NCBI GenBank assembly: GCA_024637035.1
Contig: JAGXFW010000015.1
Span: forward strand, 101,910-165,909
Direction: 5' to 3'
DNA length: 64,000 nucleotides
Source of the DNA: Actinomycetes bacterium
GTDB lineage: Bacteria; Actinomycetota; Thermoleophilia; RBG-16-64-13
A program made the position numbers and the translations under genes. Numbering within the stretch: position 1 is the first letter of the stretch; each line of letters opens with the position of its first letter. The notes under the pieces are model-generated. The model saw nothing but the letters and a program-made list of their open reading frames with translations. It ran no database searches and was not told the DNA's origin. Below are positions 44,938 through 54,426 of the stretch, one piece after another.

Positions 44938-46146
44938 TTGGACGAGACATCCGAAGCGGTGGAGGTCTACGGATACCGATGGGCCGTTCTGGCGGCCTTC
45001 ATGCTCATCAACGTGACCATCCAAGCACTATGGATATGCTTCGCTCCGGTCTCCGGTCACGCGGCCGAGTTCTATGGGGTCTCGGAGCTCCGCGTGGGCC
45101 TGCTGGCCATGGTCTTCATGATCGTCTTCATACCGCTATCCATCCCGGCTTCCTGGGCCATCGACACCTACGGCTTCCGCAAGGCGGTGGGATTCGGTGC
45201 GATTCTGCTCGCCGTGTTCGCACTGCTTCGCGGCCTCTACAGCGCGAGCTTCCCCATGGTGCTCCTCATGACGATCGGCATCGCCGCCGCGCAGCCGTTC
45301 CTACTCAACGCCTTCACGAAGGTCGCGGCCGTGTGGTTCGCCTATGAAGAGCGCGCCACCGCCGTGGGCTTGGCGACCGTGGCGTCCTTCCTGGGGATCA
45401 TCATCGGGGAGGTGCTCACCCCGTTCCTCGTCGACCTCTACGGGCTCGAGGGGATGCAGATGATCTACGGGGTCGCGGCCGCCGCCTCGTCCGTGTTGTT
45501 CCTGGTCGTCGCACGAGAGAGGCCGCCGACACCCGCCGGCCCGCCCGGCTACGAGGAACGCGCACTCGTGCTCGACGGCCTCAAGCAGATCGTGCGGCAG
45601 AAGGGGTTCTACTACGTTGCGGTAGCCTTCCTCGTGGCCGGGGGTATTTTCAACGGGTTGTCCACCTGGGTGGAAGGCATCGCGCGCCCGAAGGGCCTCT
45701 CCCCAGTGCAGGCAGGGAACCTGGCCGGATTGATGCTCGTGGGAGCGATGATCGGGGCCGTGATCCTACCGCTCATCTCCGACCGTACCAGGCGACGTAA
45801 GCCCGTGCTCCTGTTCGGCCTCGCGATGGCCGTGCCCGCTCTCGCGGTGCTCACCTTCGCTACGAGCTACCCGGTCCTGCTGGCAGCCTTCTTCGGAGTC
45901 GGGCTCTTCATGATCGGGGTCGCCCCCGTCATGTACCAGTATGGGGCCGAGATCACCCACCCGGCGCCGGAAGGCACTTCGAACGGCCTGTTCGTCCTTG
46001 CGATGCAGGTATCGGTGGTCTTCATCTACGGCATGGGCTGGCTCGACGGTCGGCTGGGCTCGTTCACCCCGTCGCTGGTGCTTCTCGTCGGCATGCTGGC
46101 CGCCACATGCCTTCTACTCCTCCGGTTGGAGGAAGTGCCGGCCTGA
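44938..46146 (+). CDS. MFS transporter (FLVCR-like)
   Basis: A 402-residue twelve-helix carrier resembling the FLVCR/DIRC2 branch of the major facilitator superfamily: YRWAVLAAFMLINVTIQALW at TM1, WAIDTYGFRKA in loop 2-3 and PLISDRTRRRKP in loop 8-9. Members move heme, organic cations or small organic compounds. The TTG at 44938 follows a GGGGGG tract. It is convergent with the bam-type operon, whose last gene ends 46 bp away; if that operon degrades aromatic acids, uptake by this carrier is conceivable, but nothing in the sequence proves it. Confidence 0.82.
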   Translation: MDETSEAVEVYGYRWAVLAAFMLINVTIQALWICFAPVSGHAAEFYGVSELRVGLLAMVFMIVFIPLSIPASWAIDTYGFRKAVGFGAILLAVFALLRGLYSASFPMVLLMTIGIAAAQPFLLNAFTKVAAVWFAYEERATAVGLATVASFLGIIIGEVLTPFLVDLYGLEGMQMIYGVAAAASSVLFLVVARERPPTPAGPPGYEERALVLDGLKQIVRQKGFYYVAVAFLVAGGIFNGLSTWVEGIARPKGLSPVQAGNLAGLMLVGAMIGAVILPLISDRTRRRKPVLLFGLAMAVPALAVLTFATSYPVLLAAFFGVGLFMIGVAPVMYQYGAEITHPAPEGTSNGLFVLAMQVSVVFIYGMGWLDGRLGSFTPSLVLLVGMLAATCLLLLRLEEVPA

Positions 46147-46192
46147 CCGGTCGTAGCCACACGAGTCGAGGTGCTTCAGCGCCGACTGGTCG

Positions 46193-46807
46193 CTAGCACT
46201 CCGACGGAGCTTGGTGCCGCGCCTCCGGGAACGCCAGGGAACTCACGAGCATGTACGCCGCCTGCAGCGCCGAGGTGGGGCAGAGCGGGAAGCACTCCTT
46301 GCACTGCCAGCACTCCCTGGCCGCGATCTCCGGGATGAAGGCGATGTCTCGGCGGGTGCCCCTATCGAGGAATCCCACCGCGTCGGCCTTCTTGACCTCG
46401 GCGCAGTAGCGCACGCACAGGCCGCAATTGATGCAGAAGGAGGCTTGCTTGTCGAAGCGGTCTTTGTCGGCTCCGTACTCTCGACCCAGTTCGAGCAGGG
46501 TCTCGGAATCGGGAGCGTGCGCCAACAGCAGCTCCAGGATCATCTTGCGGATCCTGTCCACCTGCTCGGATCTGGTGGTGACCGCCTGGTCGTTCGCCAC
46601 GGGGTAGATGCAGGAGACCACGAGTTTGGACCGGCCGCGCTCTTCCACTTCGACCATGCAGAGACGGCACCCGCCGTGAGCCTCGAGCTTCTCGTGATGA
46701 CAGAGCGTGGGAATCGATACCCCCGCTTCGCGAGCGGCCTCGAGGATGGTCATGCCCTCCGTCGCCCTGACTTCGTTCCCGTCTATCTGTAGGAGGACCT
46801 CGCTCAT
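46193..46807 (-). CDS. bamI: BamI-like NuoG-type Fe-S protein
   Basis: A 204-residue electron-transfer protein. The N-terminal 2Fe-2S domain carries TLCHHEKLEAHGGCRLCMVE and VVSCIYP, followed by a HoxU/NuoG-like [4Fe-4S] region (CINCGLCVRYC) and a second ferredoxin cluster (CWQCKECFPLCP). It matches the diaphorase-associated small subunits that partner NuoF-like proteins, and corresponds to BamI of class II benzoyl-CoA reductase complexes. Its ATG overlaps the bamH stop (ATGA). It is the last gene of the eight-gene operon. No catalytic domain of NuoG is present, which fits BamI. Confidence 0.8.
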   Translation of the reverse strand: MSEVLLQIDGNEVRATEGMTILEAAREAGVSIPTLCHHEKLEAHGGCRLCMVEVEERGRSKLVVSCIYPVANDQAVTTRSEQVDRIRKMILELLLAHAPDSETLLELGREYGADKDRFDKQASFCINCGLCVRYCAEVKKADAVGFLDRGTRRDIAFIPEIAARECWQCKECFPLCPTSALQAAYMLVSSLAFPEARHQAPSEC

Positions 46808-48738
46808 TTCACTGTGCTCTTTCTGGAGACTGTGCGTTGCTCATCGGTCGGAGCGGGCGGGGCGGCCTCTCCCGAGATCTTCCGCACCGCGTCGTAGCGG
46901 GGAGGACAGACCTCGAAGCAGATGCCACACTTGGTGCAGAGCTCCGGGTCGATCACGTGGATGCGGTCCCGGTCGCCGTCGATCGCGCCGTAGGGGCACT
47001 TCTTCTGGCAGGTCATACAGGCCTGGCAGGCCTCGGCGTCGATGTAGTAGGTGACCAGCTCCTTACACGACTTGGCCGGGCACTTCTTCTCGTCGATGTG
47101 CGCCTCGTACTCGTCGCGGAAGTAGGCCAGTGTGCTCAAGAACGGGTTGGGCGCGCTCTTGCCCAGAGCGCAGAGCGAGGCTCCGATGGCCACCTGCGAG
47201 ATCTCCTCGAGGAGCTCGATGTCGCCCGACCTCCCCCTACCCTCGGTGATGTTGGTGAGGATCGTGAGCATCTGCCTCGTGCCCTCGCGGCAGGGCACGC
47301 ACTTGCCACACGATTCGTCGGTGAGGAACTCGAGGAAGTACCTAGCGACGTCGACCATGCAGGTGTCCTCGTCCATGACGATCATGCCGCCGGACCCCAT
47401 CATGGAGCCGACCTTGGCGAGCTCGTCGAAGCCCACCTGCAGATCCAACTGCCCCTCGGGCAGACAGCCGCCCGACGGTCCGCCGGTCTGAACCGCCTTG
47501 AACGCCTTGCCTCCCGGGATACCGCCGCCGATCTCGTAGATGATCTCCCGCAGGGTGATGCCCATGGGCACTTCTACGAGGCCTGTGTTCGTGATCTTAC
47601 CCACCAGGGAGAAGATCTTCGTGCCCTTGCTCCCCTCGGTGCCGCACCGGGCGAACCAGTCGGCGCCGTTGTTGATGATGAGCGGCACGTTCGCCCAGGT
47701 CTCGACGTTGTTCAACACGCTCGGTCGTTCCCACAGCCCCTTGACGTTCGAGCGGGTGTACTTGGGCCGAGGCTCCCCGACCCTGCCCTCCAGCGCGGTC
47801 ATCAGGGCGGTGGACTCACCGCACACGAACGCCCCTGCTCCCTGGTGCACCATCACGGTGAAGTCGAACCCTGAACCGAGGATGTCCTTCCCCAGAAGGC
47901 CGTGCGCCTCGGCCTGCTCGATTGCGAGCATCACGTTCTCAACCGCCAACGGATACTCCTGCCGCACGTAGACGAAACCCTCGTGAGCCCCGATCGCATA
48001 GCCACCGATGATCAGACCCTCGAGTATGGAGTGAGGGTTGCCTTCGAGCAAGGCCCGGTCCATGAATGCGCCGGGGTCGCCCTCGTCGGCGTTGACGATC
48101 ACATACTTCGTTTCTCCAGGAGCATCGCGAGACCCTTCCCATTTCATCCCGGCCGGGAAGCCGGCGCCCCCACGTCCCCTCAGGTTGGACTTCTTGACCT
48201 CATCCACCACCGTTTCGGGGGTCATCTCGAAGAGGGCTTTGACCAAGGCCGCGTATCCACCGATCGCAAGATAATCGTCGATGTTCTTGGGGTCGATCTT
48301 GATGTTGTTGCCGAGCACGCTGCGTTCTTGGTGCTTGTAGAAGGGTATGTCCGACTCGCGCGGTGCGGTCGCTCCCGAAGCGGGGTCGGCGTAGACCAAG
48401 CGCTCGACGACCTCCTTCTCCTTGATCGAGCGCGCGACGATCTCGGGCACGTCCTCCGGCGTCACCTGCAGGTAGCAGGTCTCTTCCGGGTAGATGACGA
48501 CGATGGGGCCCCGTTCGCAGAATCCCGGGCACCCGGTGCCCTTGGTGTCGACGTCAGCCGTCAGGCCCTGGGCCTCGATCTCGGCCCGGAACGCCGCGAT
48601 CACCTCGACGGCTCCCGACGCCACGCAACCTGCGCCGGCGCATACCGATACACGGGCCGAACTCGCCGCTCTCGCGGCCAGGGCCTCTTGCCTCAGCTGT
48701 TCGAGTTCTTCGGGGGAACGTAGCGATGCCATAGTCAC
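46804..48738 (-). CDS. bamH: BamH-like NuoF-type NADH-oxidising flavoprotein
   Basis: A 644-residue flavin and Fe-S subunit. The N-terminus is a thioredoxin-like 2Fe-2S domain (VCAGAGCVASG, GCPGFCERGP). The NuoF core follows with the FMN/NADH site LRGRGGAGFPAGMKWEG near residue 190, GAGAFVCGESTAL near 315, and the 4Fe-4S motif SCGKCVPCREGT near 485. A C-terminal ferredoxin domain has two clusters (CQACMTCQKKCPYG and CTKCGICFEVCP). This is the HydB/NuoF layout of bifurcating or confurcating complexes, where NADH and ferredoxin exchange electrons. GTG 48738 or ATG 48732 could be the start. In the Bam complex this subunit would feed or take NADH electrons. Confidence 0.85.
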   Translation of the reverse strand: MTMASLRSPEELEQLRQEALAARAASSARVSVCAGAGCVASGAVEVIAAFRAEIEAQGLTADVDTKGTGCPGFCERGPIVVIYPEETCYLQVTPEDVPEIVARSIKEKEVVERLVYADPASGATAPRESDIPFYKHQERSVLGNNIKIDPKNIDDYLAIGGYAALVKALFEMTPETVVDEVKKSNLRGRGGAGFPAGMKWEGSRDAPGETKYVIVNADEGDPGAFMDRALLEGNPHSILEGLIIGGYAIGAHEGFVYVRQEYPLAVENVMLAIEQAEAHGLLGKDILGSGFDFTVMVHQGAGAFVCGESTALMTALEGRVGEPRPKYTRSNVKGLWERPSVLNNVETWANVPLIINNGADWFARCGTEGSKGTKIFSLVGKITNTGLVEVPMGITLREIIYEIGGGIPGGKAFKAVQTGGPSGGCLPEGQLDLQVGFDELAKVGSMMGSGGMIVMDEDTCMVDVARYFLEFLTDESCGKCVPCREGTRQMLTILTNITEGRGRSGDIELLEEISQVAIGASLCALGKSAPNPFLSTLAYFRDEYEAHIDEKKCPAKSCKELVTYYIDAEACQACMTCQKKCPYGAIDGDRDRIHVIDPELCTKCGICFEVCPPRYDAVRKISGEAAPPAPTDEQRTVSRKSTVK

Positions 48739-48742
48739 ACCC

Positions 48743-49195
48743 CTACTCGTAGCTCTGTAGCACGTTGATCGTCTCGCCGGCCGAGAGCTTCCCGTAAGTC
48801 TTCTTGTCCACCTGCATCACCGGCCCCAGGGCACAACACCCCACGCAGTTCACGGTCTCAAGACTGAACTTCAGGTCGAGGTCGGTCTCGCCGGGCTTGA
48901 GCCCCGTCGCTTCCTCCACCGAATCCAAGACGCGTTCCGCACCCCGCACGTGACAGGCGGTGCCCACGCAGATGTGGACCTCGTGACGTCCTTTCGGGAC
49001 CAGGCTGAAGGCCTTGTAGAAGGTCGCGATGTGCATGATGCGGGTCATGGAGACCCCGAGCCGCTCGCTGACCCTCTCGAGCGCGTTGCGGGAAAGCCAG
49101 TGCGCTTCCTCTTGGATGCGCAGCAGTATCTGGATCAGTGCGCTGGCCTCGCACTGGTACTCCTCTATGATCTGATCGACGCGCTCGCTGTCCAT
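48743..49195 (-). CDS. bamG: BamG-like NuoE-type 2Fe-2S subunit
   Basis: A 150-residue thioredoxin-fold ferredoxin of the NuoE (24-kDa) family. The N-terminal helical part (DSERVDQIIEEYQCEASALI) is complete, and cluster ligands are visible as CVGTACHVRGAE near residue 77 and NCVGCCALGP near 115. It normally pairs with the NuoF-like protein, and the bamH gene follows four bases later. Start ATG 49195 is the normal NuoE start. It corresponds to BamG of class II benzoyl-CoA reductase operons. Confidence 0.85.
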   Translation of the reverse strand: MDSERVDQIIEEYQCEASALIQILLRIQEEAHWLSRNALERVSERLGVSMTRIMHIATFYKAFSLVPKGRHEVHICVGTACHVRGAERVLDSVEEATGLKPGETDLDLKFSLETVNCVGCCALGPVMQVDKKTYGKLSAGETINVLQSYE

Positions 49196-49246
49196 ATACC
49201 GTCCCGATCGTATCCGTTACCCATGATCGGCCTTGCGGCCGCCTGC

Positions 49247-50014
49247 TCACGCGAGGGCGAAGCTCTTCTCGCCCTCGTCGTACCGCACCAATCCCTGTCG
49301 CGACGACGTGTTCAGCTGTCGCGACACTTCCGCCGGATCCAGACCCAGAGCCTCGGAGATCTCACGAGTGGAACGCGGGCCCTCCCGCAGGAGCAGCATG
49401 ATCTGGCTGATCGTGAGCTTGCCCGCCACCGATTCGTCGAAGAGCCGGGTCAACTCGTCGCTCGCGAAGAACCTGTTGTACTCCTCCTCGGATTTCAGGG
49501 GCACCCGCAGCCGCTCGCGCTCGACGAGCTTCACGTAGGGGATCAGTTGCGTGACCGCCTGCAGCTTGATGCGCAACGCGTCGGCGTCCAGGCCCTCGCC
49601 TTCACCCAGAGGACCCATCCGCCGTATCTGCGCGGAGAAGTCGTTCATGGTGTCGGCGAAACGGATGCCCTCGGAGGAAGAGAGCCACTCCAACCGCAAC
49701 CGGTCGGGGTCGACCCCGATGTAGCCGAGCAGCTTCTTGCAGATGTGCATGAGACTCAGCGCGTCGTAGTTGCCCTCGGTGAGGTAGTGGCACTCGCCGA
49801 GCCAACAGCCGCCGATGAACACCCCGTCGGCGCCGTTGGAGAAGGCCCGCAGCACGAACGACAGGTCGACCCTGCCGGTGCACATGAGGCGGATGATCTT
49901 GATATCAGGCGCATATTGTAGTCTGGAAACTCCAGCCAGGTCCGCGGCGGAATATCCTCACCAGTTGCAGAGGAACCCGACGATGCGGGGCTTGAACGAG
50001 ACGTCCGTGCTCAC
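49247..50014 (-). CDS. bamF: BamF-like MvhD subunit, selenoprotein (UGA = Sec19), with C-terminal winged-helix-like region
   Basis: A 255-residue Fe-S subunit of the MvhD/FrhD type read through an in-frame TGA at 49958-49960. The sequence is IVGFLCNW-U-GYSAADLAG, where homologues have CNWC, so U19 replaces a cluster-ligand cysteine. Downstream are the conserved IIRLMCTGR and GADGVFIGGCWLGECHY. Residues about 205-255 look like a winged helix (STREISEALGLDPAEVSRQL). The start GTG 50014 follows GAGGGGGTG and is the first start after an in-frame stop. A hairpin 22 nt after the TGA fits a bSECIS. As I recall, delta-proteobacterial BamF is also a selenoprotein. It links HdrA-like BamE with the NADH-linked BamGHI unit. 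Confidence 0.87.
49923..49935 (-). promoter_or_regulatory. Candidate bSECIS hairpin of bamF
   Basis: CTGGA-GTT-TCCAG forms a perfect five-pair stem with a triloop starting with G. The loop begins 27 nt after the UGA, within the usual bacterial SECIS range. A shorter TCCG/CGGA hairpin lies nearer the UGA and could compete. Confidence 0.5.
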
Positions 50015-50054
50015 GTGGTGCTCACCCCCTCAAGCGTGATCGTCGCAGTGGTCA

Positions 50055-53000
50055 TCATGACACCTCTACAAGGGCTGGAAGAGCCGCGTCGATCTGGCAT
50101 AAGACCTCTTCGTCGGTGTAGTGCTTGAGCGGGATAGCGCCCGTCGGGCACTTCGAGTTGCAGAGACCGTCCCCCTTGCAGAGCACGGGGTTGACGTGCG
50201 CCTTCCGGCCCTGTGGTGTCTCGCGCCATTCGATGGCGCCGTACGTGCAGGCGGATATGCAGGCGCCGCAGGCCACACAGTCGGCCTCGTTCACCTCGCA
50301 CACCGAACCCGAGGCGATGACCGTGTCGTGCGACAGAAGGGTGATCGCCCGCCCGGCCGCTCCGTAGGCCTGAGCTATGGTCTCAGACAGGTGCTTGGGA
50401 TAGTGGGCCGTGCCGCACAGATAGACGCCTTCAGCGGCGAAGTCCACCGGGCGCAGCTTCACGTGCGCCTCTTGGAAGAAGCCGTCGGGGCTCTGCGCCA
50501 CCTTGAACTGCCGGGCCACCTCCCCTGCGCCCGCGGAGGGCACCACGGCGGCCGACAGGACGACTGTGTCGGTGTCGATGGTGAGTCGCTTGCCGAGGAT
50601 CGGATCGGCGACGGTGACCGTGAGGGCACCCTGGCCGCTGTCGCCCGCGGCTTCCACCACCGGCTTGTCGGTCGGCTCCCAGCGGATGAACTTCACACCT
50701 CTCGTCGAGGCTTCCCGGTAGTAGTCCTCGGCGAAGCCGTACGTCCGCATGTCGCGGAAGAGCACGTAGACGGCCCTGTCCGGGTTGGCGTCCTTCAGCT
50801 TCAGGGAGTTCTTGACCGCCTGGCCGCAGCAGACTCGGGCGCAGTAGTTCTTGTCGGGCTGCCTGCAGCCGACGCACTGGATCATCACCAGGCTCTCGAC
50901 GTCGTCGAGCGACTCGTCGCCGCCGGCGATGCGCTCCTCGAGCTCCAGCTGCGTGATCACCCGCTCGTGCTCGCCGTAGAGGTACTCGGTGGGCTTGTAC
51001 TCGTCGGCGCCGGTAGCCAGGATGGCCGCGCCGTGCTCGATCTCTCTGGTCCTGCCCTGAGCGCGCACCGTGGTGACGAAGTTGCCCACGTAGCCGGCGA
51101 CGTGCGTGATGGTGGCGTCGGTCAGCACGTGCACCTGCGGATGCCGGTAGACCTTACGCGTAAGGTCGGCCACATACGTCTGCACGTCGTCGCCTTCCAA
51201 CGTGTAGTGCAACCGCCGGGCCATGCCGCCCAGGTCGGAGTCCTTCTCGATGAGGTACGTCTCGAAGCCCTGGTTCGCGAGGCTGAGCGCGCTGGTCATG
51301 CCGGCGACGCCGCCACCCACGACCAAGGCCGCCTTGTTGACGGGCAAGTCGTACTCTTCGAGGGGCTCGAGCAGCGCCGAACGGGCCACCGACATACGCA
51401 CGATGTCCTTGGCCTTGCTGGTGGCCGCCTCTTTCTCCTTGGCGTGCACCCAGGAGCAGTGCTCCCTGATGTTCGCGAAGTCGAAGAAGTACTGGTTCAG
51501 GCCCCCTTCACGGAGCGTGTCGCGGAACAGAGGTTCGTGGGTGCGCGGGGTGCAGGCGGCCACGACCACTCGGTTCAGGCCCTTCTCGCGGATGGTCTCC
51601 GAGATCTGCTGCGCCGCGTCGGTGGAACAGATGAACAACCCCTCTTCCGCGTGCACCACGTTGTCCAAGCCGAGGGAGTAGTCGACCACATCGGGGATAT
51701 CCACGACGCGCCCGATGTTGGCGCCGCAGTGGCAGAGGAACACGCCGACCTTGGGTTCTTCCTCCTCCACATCGCGCTCCGGGGGATAGACCCTGTCGCG
51801 GGCCAACTTGCCTCGGCGGTAGTTGAGGAGTTCGCCGCTCAGCGACCCGGCCCCGCTGGCCGTCACGACGGACTCGGGGATATCCACCGGCCCGTTGAAG
51901 GCCCCGCTCATGAAGACGCCGGCACGAGAAGTGAGGATCGGGTTGAACGGATCGGTCTTGCAGAACCCGTAGGAGTCGAGTTCGACGCCGAACTTGGCCG
52001 CGATGTCCTGCGCGCCGGTGGGCGGGTTCATGCCCACGGAGAGCACGACCAGGTCGAACTCCTCTTCCTTGACCCCGTCCTCGTTCGTGGCGTACCTGAT
52101 GGTGACGTTCTTCGTGTCGGGGATCTCTTTCCCGATGGACACGTAGCTCCTGATGAAGCGCACCCCGGGGAGATTCTCGGCCCGCTGATAGAACCGCTCG
52201 AAATCCTTGCCGTACGAGCGGATGTCGTTGTGGAAGACGGTCGCCTGGATGTCGGCGTCGTGGTCCTTGGAGAGGATCACCTGCTTCTGCGTATACGAGC
52301 AGCACACCGCCGAGCAGTAGGTGTTACCGCCCGGGATCACCTGCCGCGAGCCGACGCAGTGGATCCAGGCGATGTTCTTCGGATGCTTGTGGTCGGACGG
52401 CCGCAGCGCCTCACCTTCGAAGGGCCCGGTGGAGCAGAGGAGCCGCTCGTAGTCCAGGCTCGTGACCACGTTCTCGAATTGACCGTAGCCGTAGTCGCCC
52501 CTCAGCCGCGGGTCGAACACCTCGTAGCCCGGGGAGAGGACGATGGCGCCCACGTTGATCTTCACCCGCTCGGGCTTCTGGTGCAGGTCGATCGCCTTGT
52601 TCTTGCACACACCCACGCAGATGTTGCATTTCCCGTCTTTGAGATACAGGCAGTGATCCTCGTCCACGTAGGTGACCAGGGGCACGGCCTGCGAGAAGTG
52701 GATGTGGATGGCCTTGCTCTCCGACAACTCCTGGTTGTACTTATCGGGCACCTTGACCGGACAGTACTCCACGCAGGTGTTGCAGCCGGTGCAGACGTCT
52801 TCTCTGACGTACCGGGGCTTCTTGGTGAGGGTGACGTCGAAGTTACCGGCCTCGCCCTCTACAGTGTCGACCTCGGTGTAGGTGAGGATCTCGATGTTGG
52901 GGTGCCGGTCGCACTCGATGAACTTCGGGGACTCGATGCACATGGAGCAGTCGTTGGTGGGGAAGGTCTTGTCGAGCTGGGCCATCTTGCCACCGATGGT

Positions 53001-53156
53001 GGGCGCTCTCTCGACCAGGTAGACCTTGAAGCCCGCGGTGGCGAGATCGAGTGAGGCCTGGATGCCGCTGATGCCCCCGCCCACGACCATGACATCGCCA
53101 AGGCCGTCGTCGGCCGCGATGTTGAAACTCTGTGCCTTGACCGTTTCTTTTTCCAC
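50055..53156 (-). CDS. bamE: BamE-like double HdrA flavoprotein
   Basis: A 1033-residue FAD and Fe-S protein made of two HdrA-like halves. The first FAD motif is VVGGGISGIQASLDLATAG near residue 25; Fe-S clusters follow at CTGCNTCVEYCP near 121 and CNICVGVC near 177. A CHCGANIGRVVD segment near 478 marks the second half, with VVGGGVAGMTSALSLANQG near 623. The C-terminal ferredoxin has CVACGACISAC and CNSKCPTGAI. HdrA flavins carry out electron bifurcation. GTG 53156 has GAGGA upstream. It corresponds to BamE, and the duplicated HdrA layout is typical of that subunit. No UGA interrupts the frame, unlike bamF. Confidence 0.85.
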   Translation of the reverse strand: MEKETVKAQSFNIAADDGLGDVMVVGGGISGIQASLDLATAGFKVYLVERAPTIGGKMAQLDKTFPTNDCSMCIESPKFIECDRHPNIEILTYTEVDTVEGEAGNFDVTLTKKPRYVREDVCTGCNTCVEYCPVKVPDKYNQELSESKAIHIHFSQAVPLVTYVDEDHCLYLKDGKCNICVGVCKNKAIDLHQKPERVKINVGAIVLSPGYEVFDPRLRGDYGYGQFENVVTSLDYERLLCSTGPFEGEALRPSDHKHPKNIAWIHCVGSRQVIPGGNTYCSAVCCSYTQKQVILSKDHDADIQATVFHNDIRSYGKDFERFYQRAENLPGVRFIRSYVSIGKEIPDTKNVTIRYATNEDGVKEEEFDLVVLSVGMNPPTGAQDIAAKFGVELDSYGFCKTDPFNPILTSRAGVFMSGAFNGPVDIPESVVTASGAGSLSGELLNYRRGKLARDRVYPPERDVEEEEPKVGVFLCHCGANIGRVVDIPDVVDYSLGLDNVVHAEEGLFICSTDAAQQISETIREKGLNRVVVAACTPRTHEPLFRDTLREGGLNQYFFDFANIREHCSWVHAKEKEAATSKAKDIVRMSVARSALLEPLEEYDLPVNKAALVVGGGVAGMTSALSLANQGFETYLIEKDSDLGGMARRLHYTLEGDDVQTYVADLTRKVYRHPQVHVLTDATITHVAGYVGNFVTTVRAQGRTREIEHGAAILATGADEYKPTEYLYGEHERVITQLELEERIAGGDESLDDVESLVMIQCVGCRQPDKNYCARVCCGQAVKNSLKLKDANPDRAVYVLFRDMRTYGFAEDYYREASTRGVKFIRWEPTDKPVVEAAGDSGQGALTVTVADPILGKRLTIDTDTVVLSAAVVPSAGAGEVARQFKVAQSPDGFFQEAHVKLRPVDFAAEGVYLCGTAHYPKHLSETIAQAYGAAGRAITLLSHDTVIASGSVCEVNEADCVACGACISACTYGAIEWRETPQGRKAHVNPVLCKGDGLCNSKCPTGAIPLKHYTDEEVLCQIDAALPALVEVS

Positions 53157-53193
53157 GTCTCTACATCCTCGTTGGCGTATGCGGGCCCCTGGA

Positions 53194-54381
53194 CTACTTC
53201 CCAGAGCTGGATGGATCCCCTGGACTCGACACTTCCGCCAGGATCTCGGTGATGTCCTTGATCACCGGGGCGGTCGTCGGATCGAAACTGAGTCTGGCTT
53301 CTTCGAACATGGTGATGCAGTACGGGCACGACGTGGCGAGCACCTCGGCGCCCACTGCCACAGCTTGCTCCATGCGGAGATAGGAGAACCGCTCTTCCTT
53401 GGGAGTCTCCATCCAGATCCTGCCGCCCCCGCCGCCGCAGCACAGGCTGTCGACCCGCGAATCGGACATCTCGACAAGGTCCAAGCCGGGGATGTTCCGC
53501 AGGAGCGTGCGTGGCTCCTCGTAGATGCCGTTGTGCCGACCGAGATAGCAGGGATCGTGGTACGTCACCTTCTTCGCGTACTCGCCCGGCAGCTCGAGCC
53601 TGCCCTGCTCCACGAGGTCCAGCAGGAGCTCGGAGACGTGCACCACTTCGAAGTGCACCTGGAAGTCGGGATATTCGTTCTTGAAGGTGTGGTAGCAGTG
53701 CGGCGACGACACCAGGATCTTCTTGACCCCGGCGTCGATGAACGACTTGATATTGGCCTTGGCCAGGCTCTTGAACACGTCCTCATCGCCCGTCTTGCGA
53801 ATACTCTCGCCGCAGCAGCTGTCCTTCGAACCCAGGATGCCGTAGCTCACGCCCGCCTGGTTGAGCAGCTTCACGGTGGCCTTGGCCACGCTCATCAGTC
53901 TCGGGTCGTAGCTCAGATAGCAGCTGGCGAAGTAGAGGACATCCATGTCCTCGGCGAACGTCTTCACGGAGAGACCGTCGGCCCACTTCGCTCGGTCCTC
54001 CCGCTTCTGCCCGAGAGGGTTGCCCTCGCTCATCAGGCTCGCCCGCGCAGTGCGCATGGGCTGAACGGCGGCCGGGAACACCTTGAACTCGGTGGCGATC
54101 CTGCGGAGTGCCACCCCTGATTCGATCTGCTGCACGTCCCGGGGGCACCGTTGGGGACACCGGCCGCAGGTGGTGCAGCGCCAGATCTCTTCCTCTTCGA
54201 CTTCCGTCATGCCGAAGGTGGCCTCTCGCACGATCTTGCGGATGCTGAAAGGCCGCACCAGATTCCACGGGCACACCACGTCGCACAACCCGCACTGATA
54301 GCAGCGATCGAAGCCCTCACCGCCGTTCTCGGCGATGAGTTCACTGATCTCCGTATAGTCAGATAGGTTCTCAGTCTCCAT
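53194..54381 (-). CDS. bamD: BamD-like HdrB/HdrD-type Fe-S oxidoreductase
   Basis: A 395-residue protein with two N-terminal 4Fe-4S motifs (CYQCGLCDVVCPW near residue 27 and CTTCGRCPQRCP near 69), then two CCG domains (DSCCGES near 187 and LCCGGGGG near 310, with CPYC near 350) that bind noncubane clusters in the HdrB family. It is expected to pass electrons between the HdrA-like BamE and the ferredoxin-like BamC. GACAGAGACAG with no strong Shine-Dalgarno precedes ATG 54381. It is flanked by bamC (45 bp) and bamE (37 bp). Confidence 0.85.
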   Translation of the reverse strand: METENLSDYTEISELIAENGGEGFDRCYQCGLCDVVCPWNLVRPFSIRKIVREATFGMTEVEEEEIWRCTTCGRCPQRCPRDVQQIESGVALRRIATEFKVFPAAVQPMRTARASLMSEGNPLGQKREDRAKWADGLSVKTFAEDMDVLYFASCYLSYDPRLMSVAKATVKLLNQAGVSYGILGSKDSCCGESIRKTGDEDVFKSLAKANIKSFIDAGVKKILVSSPHCYHTFKNEYPDFQVHFEVVHVSELLLDLVEQGRLELPGEYAKKVTYHDPCYLGRHNGIYEEPRTLLRNIPGLDLVEMSDSRVDSLCCGGGGGRIWMETPKEERFSYLRMEQAVAVGAEVLATSCPYCITMFEEARLSFDPTTAPVIKDITEILAEVSSPGDPSSSGK

Positions 54382-54426
54382 AGCGTCCCTGACCCTGTTC
54401 CTGTCTCTGTCGAGTGGTCACAGGCC

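Noticed and set aside
50121..53054. 977-residue plus-strand open frame opposite bamE
   Set aside because: It is the antisense shadow of bamE in GC-rich DNA: Arg/His/Val-rich composition, no motifs, no ribosome site.
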